Assembly: GCA_023953615.1 (NCBI GenBank)
Contig: JAMLJH010000002.1
Location: 1,506,375-1,570,374, forward strand
Length of the DNA stretch: 64,000 nucleotides
DNA from: Verrucomicrobiia bacterium
Lineage (GTDB): Bacteria > Verrucomicrobiota > Verrucomicrobiia > Limisphaerales > JADLHS01
Direction: 5' to 3'
Each line of letters starts with the position of its first letter. The first letter of the stretch is position 1. The notes beneath the pieces are model-generated. The model was given only the letters and a program-made list of their open reading frames with translations, had not been told where the DNA came from and did no database searches. Below are positions 30,112 to 38,682 of this stretch, one piece after another. A program made the translations under genes and the position numbers.

Positions 30112-32610
30112 GTGCGAATCAGAATTGCCAGAGTTTTGCCGGGCGTGTGCGCTGGCTTGGCGTTGGCCCACTTGGGACTGGCGGGGCCACTGCCGCCGCC
30201 CGTGCAGAACGGCGATTGGCTGCGAATGACCAATGGCCATGTTCGCCTCGAATACAATCTGGCCACGGGCCGCGCCAATTTCTACTGGCAGGACGCGCTC
30301 AAGGTGGCGGGCTTTTACGCGGGCGTGGGCTTGTATTCCGGCGTAACGCTCACCAATTACGTGACCGGCACGGTCTATCTGAATCGCGCGTGGAGCGTGA
30401 CCAACAACACCGTGGTCGTCACTTCGACCCGCGCGGATTTGCCGACCATGAAGCAAACTTTCATTCTGGACGAGGACGATAGTTTCCTGACGCGCGTCGA
30501 GATGCAGGGCAGCGCATTGGAATCGCGCTGGATGGGACCGGTGGTGATGGACACGACCGGCGGCGTGGACCTTGGCAGCTATGACGACAATCGCGCGTTG
30601 ATCGTGCCGTTCGACAATGACTCGTTCACGTTCAGTTACAACGCCATGCCCATCAACAACACCAGCACGAGCTACGAGGTGTCGGCGTTTTACGACAACA
30701 CCAGCCGCCACGGACTCGTCGTCGGCTCGGTCACGCACGATACCTGGAAAACCGGGATTTATTTTCAGGGCGCGAATGCACGACTGAACGTGCTGAATGT
30801 TTTCGGCGGCGTGACCTCAAGCGACACGCGCGATGTCGAGCCGCACGGCCCGGTGACGGGCAACACGATTGTCTCGCCGACCGTGTTCGTTGGGTTCGGC
30901 ACGGATTGGCGGACGGTGCTGGAGGATTTCGCCGAGGCGAATACCCGGTTCGCACCCAAGCTGACATGGAATGGCGGTGTGCCGTTCGGTTGGAACAGTT
31001 GGTACGCCTACGGCACAAGCGTCAATTACGACAACGCCACGGCGGTTGCGAACTTTATCAAAAGCGATCTTCAGACGAACCACTTTCTCAGCCAGGGCAC
31101 GGTCTATATCAATCTCGATTCGTTTTGGGATAACATGAGCACCGCGCAACTGGCGCAGTTCGTGAACGTCTGCCACGGCAACGGCCAGAAGGCCGGCATC
31201 TATTGGACGCCGTTCGTTTTTTGGGGCACACCGGCGCAAGGCTCGAATTGGACGATGACGGCGAGCAGCGTTTACAAATGGAGCGACGCGTATCTCCGCA
31301 CCGCCGCCGGAAGTCCGCAGGTCATTGACAGCGGCGTGGCGATTGACCCGACGCATCCCGGCTTCCAGACGCTGGTTTCCTATCAGATCGGTTATTTCAA
31401 AAGTCTTGGCTTCGATTATCTCAAGCTGGATTTTCTTTCCCACGGTGCGCTGGAGGGAACGCATTACGACCCGAATGTCACCACGGGCATCCAGGCGTAC
31501 AACCTCGGAATGCAATATCTGGTGAACCAAAACAATGGCCGGATGTTCCTCAGCGAATCCATCGCACCCATCTTCCCGTATCAATACGCGCATGCCCGCC
31601 GCATCTATTGCGACACCGCCGGTTCGATCAACGACACGAAATCCACCATGCAGGCGATCAATTACGGCTGGTGGCTCAATGGCCGATTGTATCAATTCAA
31701 TGATCCTGATATGTCGAAGCTGACCGGGTTCACCGCGAACGAAAACCAAAGCCGCATCATCAACTGCGCCGTGGCGGGAACGGTTTTCCTGAACAGTGAC
31801 GATCTGACCTCCGCCGCCGCGCAAAGCCTGGCCCGGAATTGTCTCACCAAAGCCGGCATCAATGAGGTCGCCCGCGCGGGCGTTTCCTTCCGCCCGATTG
31901 AGGGCAATACCGGCGCGGACGCGAGCGACGTGTTTGTCCGTCAGGACGGCGCCACCTGGTATGTGGCGGTGTTCAATTATTCAAGCAGCAGCACGGTCAA
32001 GATTCTTAATCTTGCGCGACTCGGGATTACAGGAACGTACACGGCGGTTGATTCGTGGACAGGCGCGGCGACCGCGGTCAGCGGTGCGACGTGGAACGTC
32101 GGTCTGGGTGCGCGGCAGGCAAGACTTTTCCGGCTCGGCGCGGGTAACACCAGCGCCATTGGCCCGAGCAGTCAAGCATTGGTCGTTGGCAGTGCGACGA
32201 CGTTCAACACCGCCGCGTCCGGCACGCCGCCATTCACCTACGAATGGCGCAAAAACGGCGTGCCGCTGTCCGGAGCGAACGCGAATGCGCTCACGATCAA
32301 TTCCACGACGTTGAACGACGCGGGAGTTTATACGGTGATTGTCACCGGTCCCAACGGCGTCGTGACCAATCACGCGACGCTGGCACTTTCCGGGCCGACC
32401 ACTTTGTCCGCGCAACTGCGCGGCGACAATCTGGTTCTGGATTGGTTGCCGGGTTACACCGGCTGGCGATTGCAAGCCCGTGCCACTTCATCCGCCCCGG
32501 ACTGGGACGCAGGCTGGTCAATCGTAACTGGCTCGGAATTTACCAATTGCTGGTTTGTTCCCGTCTCCGGCCCGGACTACGGCCGCTTTTTTCGCCTGAT
32601 TTCGCCCTGA
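30112..32610 (+). CDS. secreted clan GH-D glycosidase (GH27/GH36-like) with Ig-like domain
   Basis: I start at the GTG at 30112 (832 residues) because it opens a signal peptide (RIRIARVLPGVCAGLALAHL); the frame is open further upstream, overlapping the previous gene. After an N-terminal beta-sandwich the barrel begins with PFGWNSWYAYG. The nucleophile is Asp440 in FDYLKLDFLSHG, and the acid/base is probably Asp501 in ARRIYCDTAG. Such enzymes cleave alpha-galactosides or related alpha-linked sugars. Residues about 683-760 form an Ig-like domain (PFTYEWRKNGVPLSGAN, LNDAGVYTVIVTG). The last approximately 70 residues are the shared tail domain ending FFRLISP. The sugar symporter gene begins 20 bases downstream. 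Substrate is inferred. Confidence 0.82.
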   Translation: MRIRIARVLPGVCAGLALAHLGLAGPLPPPVQNGDWLRMTNGHVRLEYNLATGRANFYWQDALKVAGFYAGVGLYSGVTLTNYVTGTVYLNRAWSVTNNTVVVTSTRADLPTMKQTFILDEDDSFLTRVEMQGSALESRWMGPVVMDTTGGVDLGSYDDNRALIVPFDNDSFTFSYNAMPINNTSTSYEVSAFYDNTSRHGLVVGSVTHDTWKTGIYFQGANARLNVLNVFGGVTSSDTRDVEPHGPVTGNTIVSPTVFVGFGTDWRTVLEDFAEANTRFAPKLTWNGGVPFGWNSWYAYGTSVNYDNATAVANFIKSDLQTNHFLSQGTVYINLDSFWDNMSTAQLAQFVNVCHGNGQKAGIYWTPFVFWGTPAQGSNWTMTASSVYKWSDAYLRTAAGSPQVIDSGVAIDPTHPGFQTLVSYQIGYFKSLGFDYLKLDFLSHGALEGTHYDPNVTTGIQAYNLGMQYLVNQNNGRMFLSESIAPIFPYQYAHARRIYCDTAGSINDTKSTMQAINYGWWLNGRLYQFNDPDMSKLTGFTANENQSRIINCAVAGTVFLNSDDLTSAAAQSLARNCLTKAGINEVARAGVSFRPIEGNTGADASDVFVRQDGATWYVAVFNYSSSSTVKILNLARLGITGTYTAVDSWTGAATAVSGATWNVGLGARQARLFRLGAGNTSAIGPSSQALVVGSATTFNTAASGTPPFTYEWRKNGVPLSGANANALTINSTTLNDAGVYTVIVTGPNGVVTNHATLALSGPTTLSAQLRGDNLVLDWLPGYTGWRLQARATSSAPDWDAGWSIVTGSEFTNCWFVPVSGPDYGRFFRLISP

Positions 32611-32629
32611 AAAACTGATTTAAGACCGC

Positions 32630-34069
32630 ATGATCACCGCCACACCAACCGAAACCTCATCGCTCAAGGCCCATTACCATCTTGGCTACGTCTGGCTGAT
32701 TTCCATCGTCGCCGCGATGGGCGGCTTGCTGTTCGGCTGGGATTGGGTCGTCATCGGCGGGGCCAAACCATTTTTCCAACGCTACTTTGAACTGACGAGC
32801 GAAGCGCAGATCGGCTGGGCGAACAGTTGCGCGTTGATTGGTTGTCTCGCGGGCGCGTTGATCGCCGGCGGCTTGAGCGACCGCTTCGGACGCAAACGCC
32901 TGCTCATCATCGCCGCGTTGTTGTTCGCCGTCACCTCGGTTGGCAATGCGCTGGCGCACAACTTCACGGTCTTCATCACGTGGCGCATCCTTGGTGGCGT
33001 GGCCATTGGTCTCGCGTCAAATCTGTCACCGATGTACATCGCCGAAGTCGCTCCGGCGCAGATGCGCGGCAAACTGGTTTCCATCAACCAGCTCACCATC
33101 GTCATCGGCATCCTGCTGGCGCAATACCTCAACTGGTTCCTCGTGCGTAAACTGCCGCCCGGCGCGACGGATGAGTTCATCCGCAACTCGTGGTTCGGAC
33201 AACAAGGCTGGCGTTGGATGTTCGGCCTGACCGCCGCCCCCGCGCTCGTGTTTTTCCTTGGAATGTTGTTTGTCCCCGAAAGCCCGCGCTGGCTCGCGAA
33301 GAACGGCAAAGCCGCCCGCGCCCGGGAAATTCTGACCCGCATCGGTGGCGTCCCCTACGCCGCCGCCGCCGTCGCGGACATCCAATCCACGCTGGCGAGC
33401 GAGGCGGTTCAACGGGTGCGCTTTTCCGATTTGCTCGATCCAAAAATCCGCCGGGTGCTCGGGCTGGGAATCATCCTCGCCGTGTTCCAGCAATGGTGCG
33501 GCATCAACGTCATCTTCAACTACGCCGAGGAAATTTTTCACGCCGCCGGTTACGACATTTCTTCCGTGCTGAAAAACATCGCGTGGACCGGTTCGGTGAA
33601 CCTGACCTTCACGTTCATCGCCCTTGGCGTTGTGGATCGCGGCGGCCGCCGCCCATTGCTGCTATTCGGTTCGGCGGGACTGGCGTTGATCTACATTGCG
33701 ATCGGTTTCTGTTACAGCCAGGGCGTGCAAGGTTTGCCGATGCTCCTGCTGGTGCTGGCGGCGATTGGTTGTTACGCCATGTCGCTCGCGCCGGTGACGT
33801 GGGTGGTGATCGCGGAAATCTTCCCGAACCGTATTCGTGGTGCGGCGATGGCGGTCGCGGTTTCGGCTTTGTGGATCGCCTGTTTTATTCTCACTTACAC
33901 GTTCCCGATTTTGAACGCGAAACTGGGCCCGGCCGGGACGTTCTGGCTTTACGGCGCGATCTGCGTCGCCGGATTTATTTACATCAAACTCAAATTGCCC
34001 GAAACCAAGGGCAAGTCGCTTGAACAATTGGAACGGGAACTCGTGGATCGGAAGGAATCAAGAAAATGA
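32630..34069 (+). CDS. MFS sugar-proton symporter (sugar porter family)
   Basis: The 479-residue, 12-helix transporter belongs to the XylE/AraE/GalP-type sugar porters that import monosaccharides with protons. Diagnostic motifs are GGLLFGWDWVVIGGAKPFF in helix 1, SDRFGRKRLL after helix 2, PESPRWL after helix 6, QQWCGINVIFNYAEEIF in helix 7, and PETKGKSLEQLE at the end. It lies 20 bases after the secreted glycosidase and overlaps the next gene by 4 bases (ATGA), so hydrolysis, import and the following cytoplasmic gene are linked. Galactose or a related hexose/pentose is a reasonable cargo, but the sequence alone does not show it. Confidence 0.93.
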   Translation: MITATPTETSSLKAHYHLGYVWLISIVAAMGGLLFGWDWVVIGGAKPFFQRYFELTSEAQIGWANSCALIGCLAGALIAGGLSDRFGRKRLLIIAALLFAVTSVGNALAHNFTVFITWRILGGVAIGLASNLSPMYIAEVAPAQMRGKLVSINQLTIVIGILLAQYLNWFLVRKLPPGATDEFIRNSWFGQQGWRWMFGLTAAPALVFFLGMLFVPESPRWLAKNGKAARAREILTRIGGVPYAAAAVADIQSTLASEAVQRVRFSDLLDPKIRRVLGLGIILAVFQQWCGINVIFNYAEEIFHAAGYDISSVLKNIAWTGSVNLTFTFIALGVVDRGGRRPLLLFGSAGLALIYIAIGFCYSQGVQGLPMLLLVLAAIGCYAMSLAPVTWVVIAEIFPNRIRGAAMAVAVSALWIACFILTYTFPILNAKLGPAGTFWLYGAICVAGFIYIKLKLPETKGKSLEQLERELVDRKESRK

Positions 34070-37000
34070 AGTCGCTGAAATCGCAGTCACAGCTCGCAAA
34101 ACCACGCGCCGCCGTCTCGGTGCGTGTCGCCGATTTGGTCCTGCCCACCTACCTGCCCGCCGCGCCGGAGAAGAATCCGATGTTTTTGGAGAAGCGCGTT
34201 TATCAAGGCAGCAGCGGAAAAGTTTATCCGTTGCCATTCACCGATCGCATCGCGGAAAAACCGGTGAACCGCAAATGGAAAGCCATCTGGATCGAGAATG
34301 ATTTCATCCGCGCGCTGGTGCTTCCCGAAATCGGCGGACGCATCCATGTCTTGCAGGACAAGACGAACGGTTACGACGTGCTTTACAATCAGCCGGTCAT
34401 CAAACCGGCGCTCGTCAATCTGGCCGGGCCGTGGATTTCTGGCGGCATCGAATTCAACTGGCCGCAGCACCATCGTCCCGCAACCTTTCTGCCGGTGGAT
34501 TTCGAGATCGAGAAACACGCCGACGGTTCGGCCACGATCTGGTGCAGCGACCATGATCCCCTGTGCCGGATGAAAGGGATGCACGGCGTTTGTTTGCATC
34601 CCGGCCGCGCGTATCTCGAACTCAAAGTCCGGGCCTACAATCGCACGCCGTTCGTGCAGACATTCCTGTGGTGGGCCAACGTCGCCACACGCGTGCATGA
34701 GGCGTATCAAAGTTTTTTCCCGCCGGATGTTTACTACGTCGCCGATCACGCGCGCCGCTCGATGAGTGAGTATCCGTTGGCGCAGGGTCATTACTACGGC
34801 GTGGACTACGGCACGCGCGGACGCAAAGGCATTCCACCGAGTGAAGTGCCCAGCCAATTTGTGCCGCCGCATTGCGTGAATGTGGCGGCAGGCATCCTGC
34901 CTGCCGTAGAGCCGGGCTTCCAGCCCGGCGGAAAGAGCGTGGCTACGACAGCGGGCGTGAAGAACTCGGAGGCTGTCGCGCCAGCGGAGGCAAATCCGGG
35001 CGGCAAGATGCCGTCCTCCACGGCAGGCAAGATGCCTGCCGCTACCTACGCGCCAAACGACCTGTCATTCTACGCCAACATCCCCGTGCCCACGTCCTAC
35101 ATGTGTATGGGCAGCAAGGAGGATTTCTTCGGCGGCTACGATTTCAAGGCCCGGGCGGGTATCGTTCACATCGCAAACCACCACATCTCGCCCGGTAAGA
35201 AACAGTGGACGTGGGGCAATCACGAGTTCGGTTACGCGTGGGATCGCAATTTGACGGACGCGGACGCCAACGGCGAATACGGTCCGTACATCGAACTCAT
35301 GGCGGGCGTCTATACGGATAACCAGCCCGACTTCAGTTTCCTGCAACCCGGCGAAACGAAAACGTGGAGCCAGTTCTGGTATCCGATTCAACAAATCGGC
35401 CCGGCGCAGCACGCGAATCTGGATGCGGCAATTGCATTGCGCGTCTTGAACTGCGGCGGCAAACGCAGCGCGGCGCCGCTTGCGCTGGGCATATCGGTGA
35501 CGAGGAAATTTCCCAAGGCAAAAATTTCTCTTTCTGCCAAAGGCAAAAGCATCCGGCAACTCACTCGTGATCTCGCCCCGGGCGTCCCCTTCGTCACCGA
35601 GGTCGCCTTGCCCTCTGGTATTACCGAAACCGATTTGCTCCTGCGCATCACCGATGCCGTCGGAAACAAAATTATTTCCTACCAACCCACGCCGCGCGTC
35701 GTGGGGAAAGTCCCGCCACCGGCCACCGAACCACCTGCGCCTGCTGACATTGCCAGTGCCGACGAACTTTACGTCACCGGCCTGCATCTTGATCAATATC
35801 GTCACGCCACGCGCTGCGCCACGTTGTATTGGCGGGAGGCCTTGCGGCGCGATCCGCTGGACGCCCGCTGCAACAACGCGATGGGCTTGTGGCATCTCAA
35901 GCGTGGCGAGTTTGCCGTGGCGGAAAAGTTTTTCCGCCAGTCCATCGCACGACTTACGTGCCGGAATGGCAATCCCTACGACGGTGAACCGCTTTACAAT
36001 CTCGGCCTCTGTCTGCGTTATCTGGGTCGCGATGAGGAAGCCTACGACGCTCTTTACAAAGCCACTTGGAATCAAGCGTGGGCGGGCGCGGCTTATCATG
36101 CGCTCGCGGAGATTGACGCCACGCGAAACGATTGGGTCAAGGCTCGCGAACATTGCGAACGCTCAGCTCGCAGCGGTGGTGAGAATAATCGTGTCAACAA
36201 CCTCTGGGCCATCGCGGTGAAGCACACGGCCTCTGAATGGCAGGCTGAGGCGTTGCTCAAGCTCAATCGCGCGAGAGACCCGCTCGACTGGTGGACGCGC
36301 CATTTGCTCGGCGAACCGTTGCTTTGTGATTTACAGACGCGCCTGGATATCGCTCACGACTACGCCCGCGCCGGGCAGTTTGCCGAAGCCATCAAACTAC
36401 TCACCGACGCCGTCACTCAAGTTCGCGGCGAACGTTCTTCCCTCTCCCCGGGGAAGCGAGCCGGGGTGAGGGGGAGCGATAACACCAATCTCCTCGACCA
36501 AAGCTGGGGCGCGTTGCCGCTCGTGCATTACACCCTCGGCTGGCTGGAACAAAAATGTGGTAATCATCGCGCGGCGCTCAAGCATTTCAAAACCGCCGCC
36601 ACGCTGCCGCCGGATTATTGTTTCCCCGCGCGCCTCGAAGAGATCGCCATTCTTGAAGCCGCGATGCGCGCCAATCCGAAGGATGCCCGCGCGGCTTATT
36701 ATTTAGGCAACTTGTTTTACGACCGCCGCCGCCACGACGAAGCGATTCAACTCTGGGAACGCAGCGCGAAGCTTGATTCCGACTTCTCCGTCGTCTGGCG
36801 CAATCTTGGTATTGGCTATTTCAATATCCGCAAGCAACCTGCCAAAGCCCGCGCGGCTTACGACCGGGCGTTCAAAGCAAATTCCACCGATGCGCGGTTG
36901 TTTTATGAACGTGACCAACTCTGGAAACGCCTTGGGGCTAAACCCGCGCAACGACTGCGCGAACTGGAGCGGCATCGCGAGCTGGTGCAGCAACGCGACG

Positions 37001-37728
37001 ATTTGAGCGTGGAGTTGAGCGCGCTTTACAATCAGACCGGACAGCATGAGAAGGCGCTCGCACTGGTCAGTACACGCAACTTTCAACCGTTGGAAGGCGG
37101 TGAAGGCGGCCCGCTGGGCCAATGGGTTCGTTCCCATCTAGCCTTGGGCCGGCGCGCGTTGACGGCTCAAATGAAGCGCCGGGATCCGCTCAAAAACGTG
37201 CTGACTCACTTTCAAGCCGCGTTGACCGCGCCGCAAAATCTGGGAGAAGCCAAGCACCTGCTCGCCAATCAAAGTGACATCTACTACTGGCTCGGCTGCG
37301 CTTGCGCCGCGTCCGGCGACCAATCGTCCGCGCGCCGTTATTGGTCCGCCGCCGCCAATTTCAAAGGTGATTTCCAGGAAATGAGCGTCCGCACCTTCAG
37401 CGAAATGACCTATTACTCCGCGCAATCGTGGGAGAAACTTGGGCAACATCGCAAAGCCAGAAAATTGCTTCAGGCGCTGCTGGCCTACGCGCAGCAACTT
37501 CAGAAAACCCGCGCGAAAATTGATTACTTCGCCACCTCTCTGCCGACGATGCTATTGTTCGATGACGACCTGCAATTCCGGCAGGAAACGACGGCGCTGT
37601 TTCTGCAAGCGCAGGCGCACTTGGGACTGGGCCGCAAAACCAAAGCGCGCACCTTGCTCCAAACCGTCCTGCGGCGCGACCCCAATCACGCGCTGGCGTC
37701 GGACTTCCTGCGAGGACTCGCATCGTGA
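34066..37728 (+). CDS. DUF5107 domain and TPR protein, cytoplasmic, with in-frame repeat insertions
   Basis: The 1220-residue protein has no signal peptide. Its N-terminal approximately 480 residues are a DUF5107-type beta-sandwich, akin to mutarotase-fold carbohydrate-binding domains (ALVLPEIGGRIHVLQDKTNG, WISGGIEFNWPQHHRP, PFVQTFLWWANVATRVHEAY). From about 560 to the end are tetratricopeptide repeats (YLGNLFYDRRRHDEAIQLWE and similar). DUF5107 proteins sit in sugar-utilisation loci; their activity is unknown to me. The ATG overlaps the symporter stop. Residues about 273-327 and 791-805 are encoded by two palindromic repeat elements inserted without breaking the frame. A 4-base overlap (GTGA) links it to the next gene. 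Confidence 0.82.
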   Translation: MKSLKSQSQLAKPRAAVSVRVADLVLPTYLPAAPEKNPMFLEKRVYQGSSGKVYPLPFTDRIAEKPVNRKWKAIWIENDFIRALVLPEIGGRIHVLQDKTNGYDVLYNQPVIKPALVNLAGPWISGGIEFNWPQHHRPATFLPVDFEIEKHADGSATIWCSDHDPLCRMKGMHGVCLHPGRAYLELKVRAYNRTPFVQTFLWWANVATRVHEAYQSFFPPDVYYVADHARRSMSEYPLAQGHYYGVDYGTRGRKGIPPSEVPSQFVPPHCVNVAAGILPAVEPGFQPGGKSVATTAGVKNSEAVAPAEANPGGKMPSSTAGKMPAATYAPNDLSFYANIPVPTSYMCMGSKEDFFGGYDFKARAGIVHIANHHISPGKKQWTWGNHEFGYAWDRNLTDADANGEYGPYIELMAGVYTDNQPDFSFLQPGETKTWSQFWYPIQQIGPAQHANLDAAIALRVLNCGGKRSAAPLALGISVTRKFPKAKISLSAKGKSIRQLTRDLAPGVPFVTEVALPSGITETDLLLRITDAVGNKIISYQPTPRVVGKVPPPATEPPAPADIASADELYVTGLHLDQYRHATRCATLYWREALRRDPLDARCNNAMGLWHLKRGEFAVAEKFFRQSIARLTCRNGNPYDGEPLYNLGLCLRYLGRDEEAYDALYKATWNQAWAGAAYHALAEIDATRNDWVKAREHCERSARSGGENNRVNNLWAIAVKHTASEWQAEALLKLNRARDPLDWWTRHLLGEPLLCDLQTRLDIAHDYARAGQFAEAIKLLTDAVTQVRGERSSLSPGKRAGVRGSDNTNLLDQSWGALPLVHYTLGWLEQKCGNHRAALKHFKTAATLPPDYCFPARLEEIAILEAAMRANPKDARAAYYLGNLFYDRRRHDEAIQLWERSAKLDSDFSVVWRNLGIGYFNIRKQPAKARAAYDRAFKANSTDARLFYERDQLWKRLGAKPAQRLRELERHRELVQQRDDLSVELSALYNQTGQHEKALALVSTRNFQPLEGGEGGPLGQWVRSHLALGRRALTAQMKRRDPLKNVLTHFQAALTAPQNLGEAKHLLANQSDIYYWLGCACAASGDQSSARRYWSAAANFKGDFQEMSVRTFSEMTYYSAQSWEKLGQHRKARKLLQALLAYAQQLQKTRAKIDYFATSLPTMLLFDDDLQFRQETTALFLQAQAHLGLGRKTKARTLLQTVLRRDPNHALASDFLRGLAS
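34882..35045. repeat. palindromic repeat element inserted in frame (element A)
   Basis: About 164 bases are built from hairpins: 34887-34894/34898-34905 (8 bp, loop 3), 34911-34918/34922-34929 (8 bp, loop 3), an imperfect one near 35000-35016, and 35022-35029/35033-35040 (8 bp, loop 3). The ends are inverted copies of a 13-base sequence with one mismatch (34882-34894 versus 35033-35045). It encodes a Gly/Pro/Ala/Lys-rich peptide with AGILPAVEPGFQPGGK and AGKMPAAT. Flanking residues join up sensibly without it (PPHCVN to YAPNDLSF). It looks like a small mobile palindromic element. Confidence 0.8.
36440..36472. repeat. short palindromic repeat inserted in frame (element B)
   Basis: CCCTCTCCCCGG (36440-36451) pairs with CCGGGGTGAGGG (36461-36472) over 12 positions with one mismatch, loop of 9. 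It encodes SLSPGKRAGVRG inside the TPR region. The reverse strand reads PHPGSLPRGEG, a peptide I recall as a common artefact of dispersed intergenic repeats in several phyla. Confidence 0.7.
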
Positions 37729-38603
37729 ACGCGATCGGCAACAGTTACGAAGTGCGGCAGGAGCAAGGATTCGCCGTTTATGTGCTGGCCAATTCCGAGG
37801 TGGAACTGGCGGTCGTGCCCGAACTTGGCGCGCGCATCATTTCACTGCAAGACCTGCGCACCGGTCGCGAATGGCTCTGGCATCCCACCGGTGGACGGAA
37901 GCTGTTTCGGAATTTTACCGGCGACGGCTTTGAGACCAGCCCGCTCATCGGCGTGGACGAATGTTTTCCCACCATTGCCCCGTGTCAACATCGGGGTCGC
38001 GCCTTGCCGGATCATGGTGAACTTTGGTCGGCCGCTTGGACGGTGGATTCGAACGCATGGGAAGCTGGCTTGCTGCGCACTAGCGCAAGTCTGAAAATCT
38101 CCCCGTTCGATTTCACCCGCACGATTGAACTCGTGGGAAACGAAGTCCAGTTTCAATACCAACTCACCAACCGCAGTCCGGCGCAGGAGCATTTTCTTTG
38201 GGCCATGCACCCGTTGCTGCGTTTGCAATCCGGTGATCGTTTGGAATTACCGGCATCCACCCGCGCCTTGTTGAATGGCGAACCTTGGTTGGACAACATC
38301 GGTTTGATTGGTTCCAGCGGAGATTGCGCCAAAGTTTTCGCTGCACCGGTGACGGAAGGTTTTGCCGCCATCAGCAATCCCGAGACCGGCGACCGTTTGG
38401 AATTTGAATGGGCGCCGACGGAAAACAATGTCTTGGGAGTGTGGTTGACGCGAGGCGGCTGGCATGGACATGAACATTTTGCCTTGGAGCCGACCAACAG
38501 CAACTCCGACATTTTGAGCGACGCCGCGACGTGTGGCCGGTGCGGCACCTTGACGGCGGGAGGAACGAGTGTTTGGCGGGTAAGTTTGCGGGTCGGCGCA
38601 TGA
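37725..38603 (+). CDS. aldose 1-epimerase-like (galactose mutarotase fold) protein
   Basis: The GTG at 37725 overlaps the previous stop (GTGA) and gives 292 residues. The sequence has mutarotase-superfamily features: VELAVVPELGARIISLQDLR near the start, a conserved GDGFETSPLIGVDECFPTI stretch, HFLWAMHPLLRL, and LGVWLTRGGWHGHEHFALEP near the end. Mutarotases interconvert alpha and beta anomers of aldoses. The fold is shared with non-catalytic and epimerase-like proteins, and I could not confirm the full His/Glu catalytic set, so activity is unproven. No signal peptide is present, so it acts in the cytoplasm beside the imported sugar. It ends the tight gene series that began with the glycosidase at 30112. 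Confidence 0.75.
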   Translation: MNAIGNSYEVRQEQGFAVYVLANSEVELAVVPELGARIISLQDLRTGREWLWHPTGGRKLFRNFTGDGFETSPLIGVDECFPTIAPCQHRGRALPDHGELWSAAWTVDSNAWEAGLLRTSASLKISPFDFTRTIELVGNEVQFQYQLTNRSPAQEHFLWAMHPLLRLQSGDRLELPASTRALLNGEPWLDNIGLIGSSGDCAKVFAAPVTEGFAAISNPETGDRLEFEWAPTENNVLGVWLTRGGWHGHEHFALEPTNSNSDILSDAATCGRCGTLTAGGTSVWRVSLRVGA

Positions 38604-38682
38604 TGCCGAGGCCGCGATAGGTTAAATAGTTTTCGTTGCAGAATTTTGGACGCCAAGAACCGTTCCATTTGAGATATTGACC

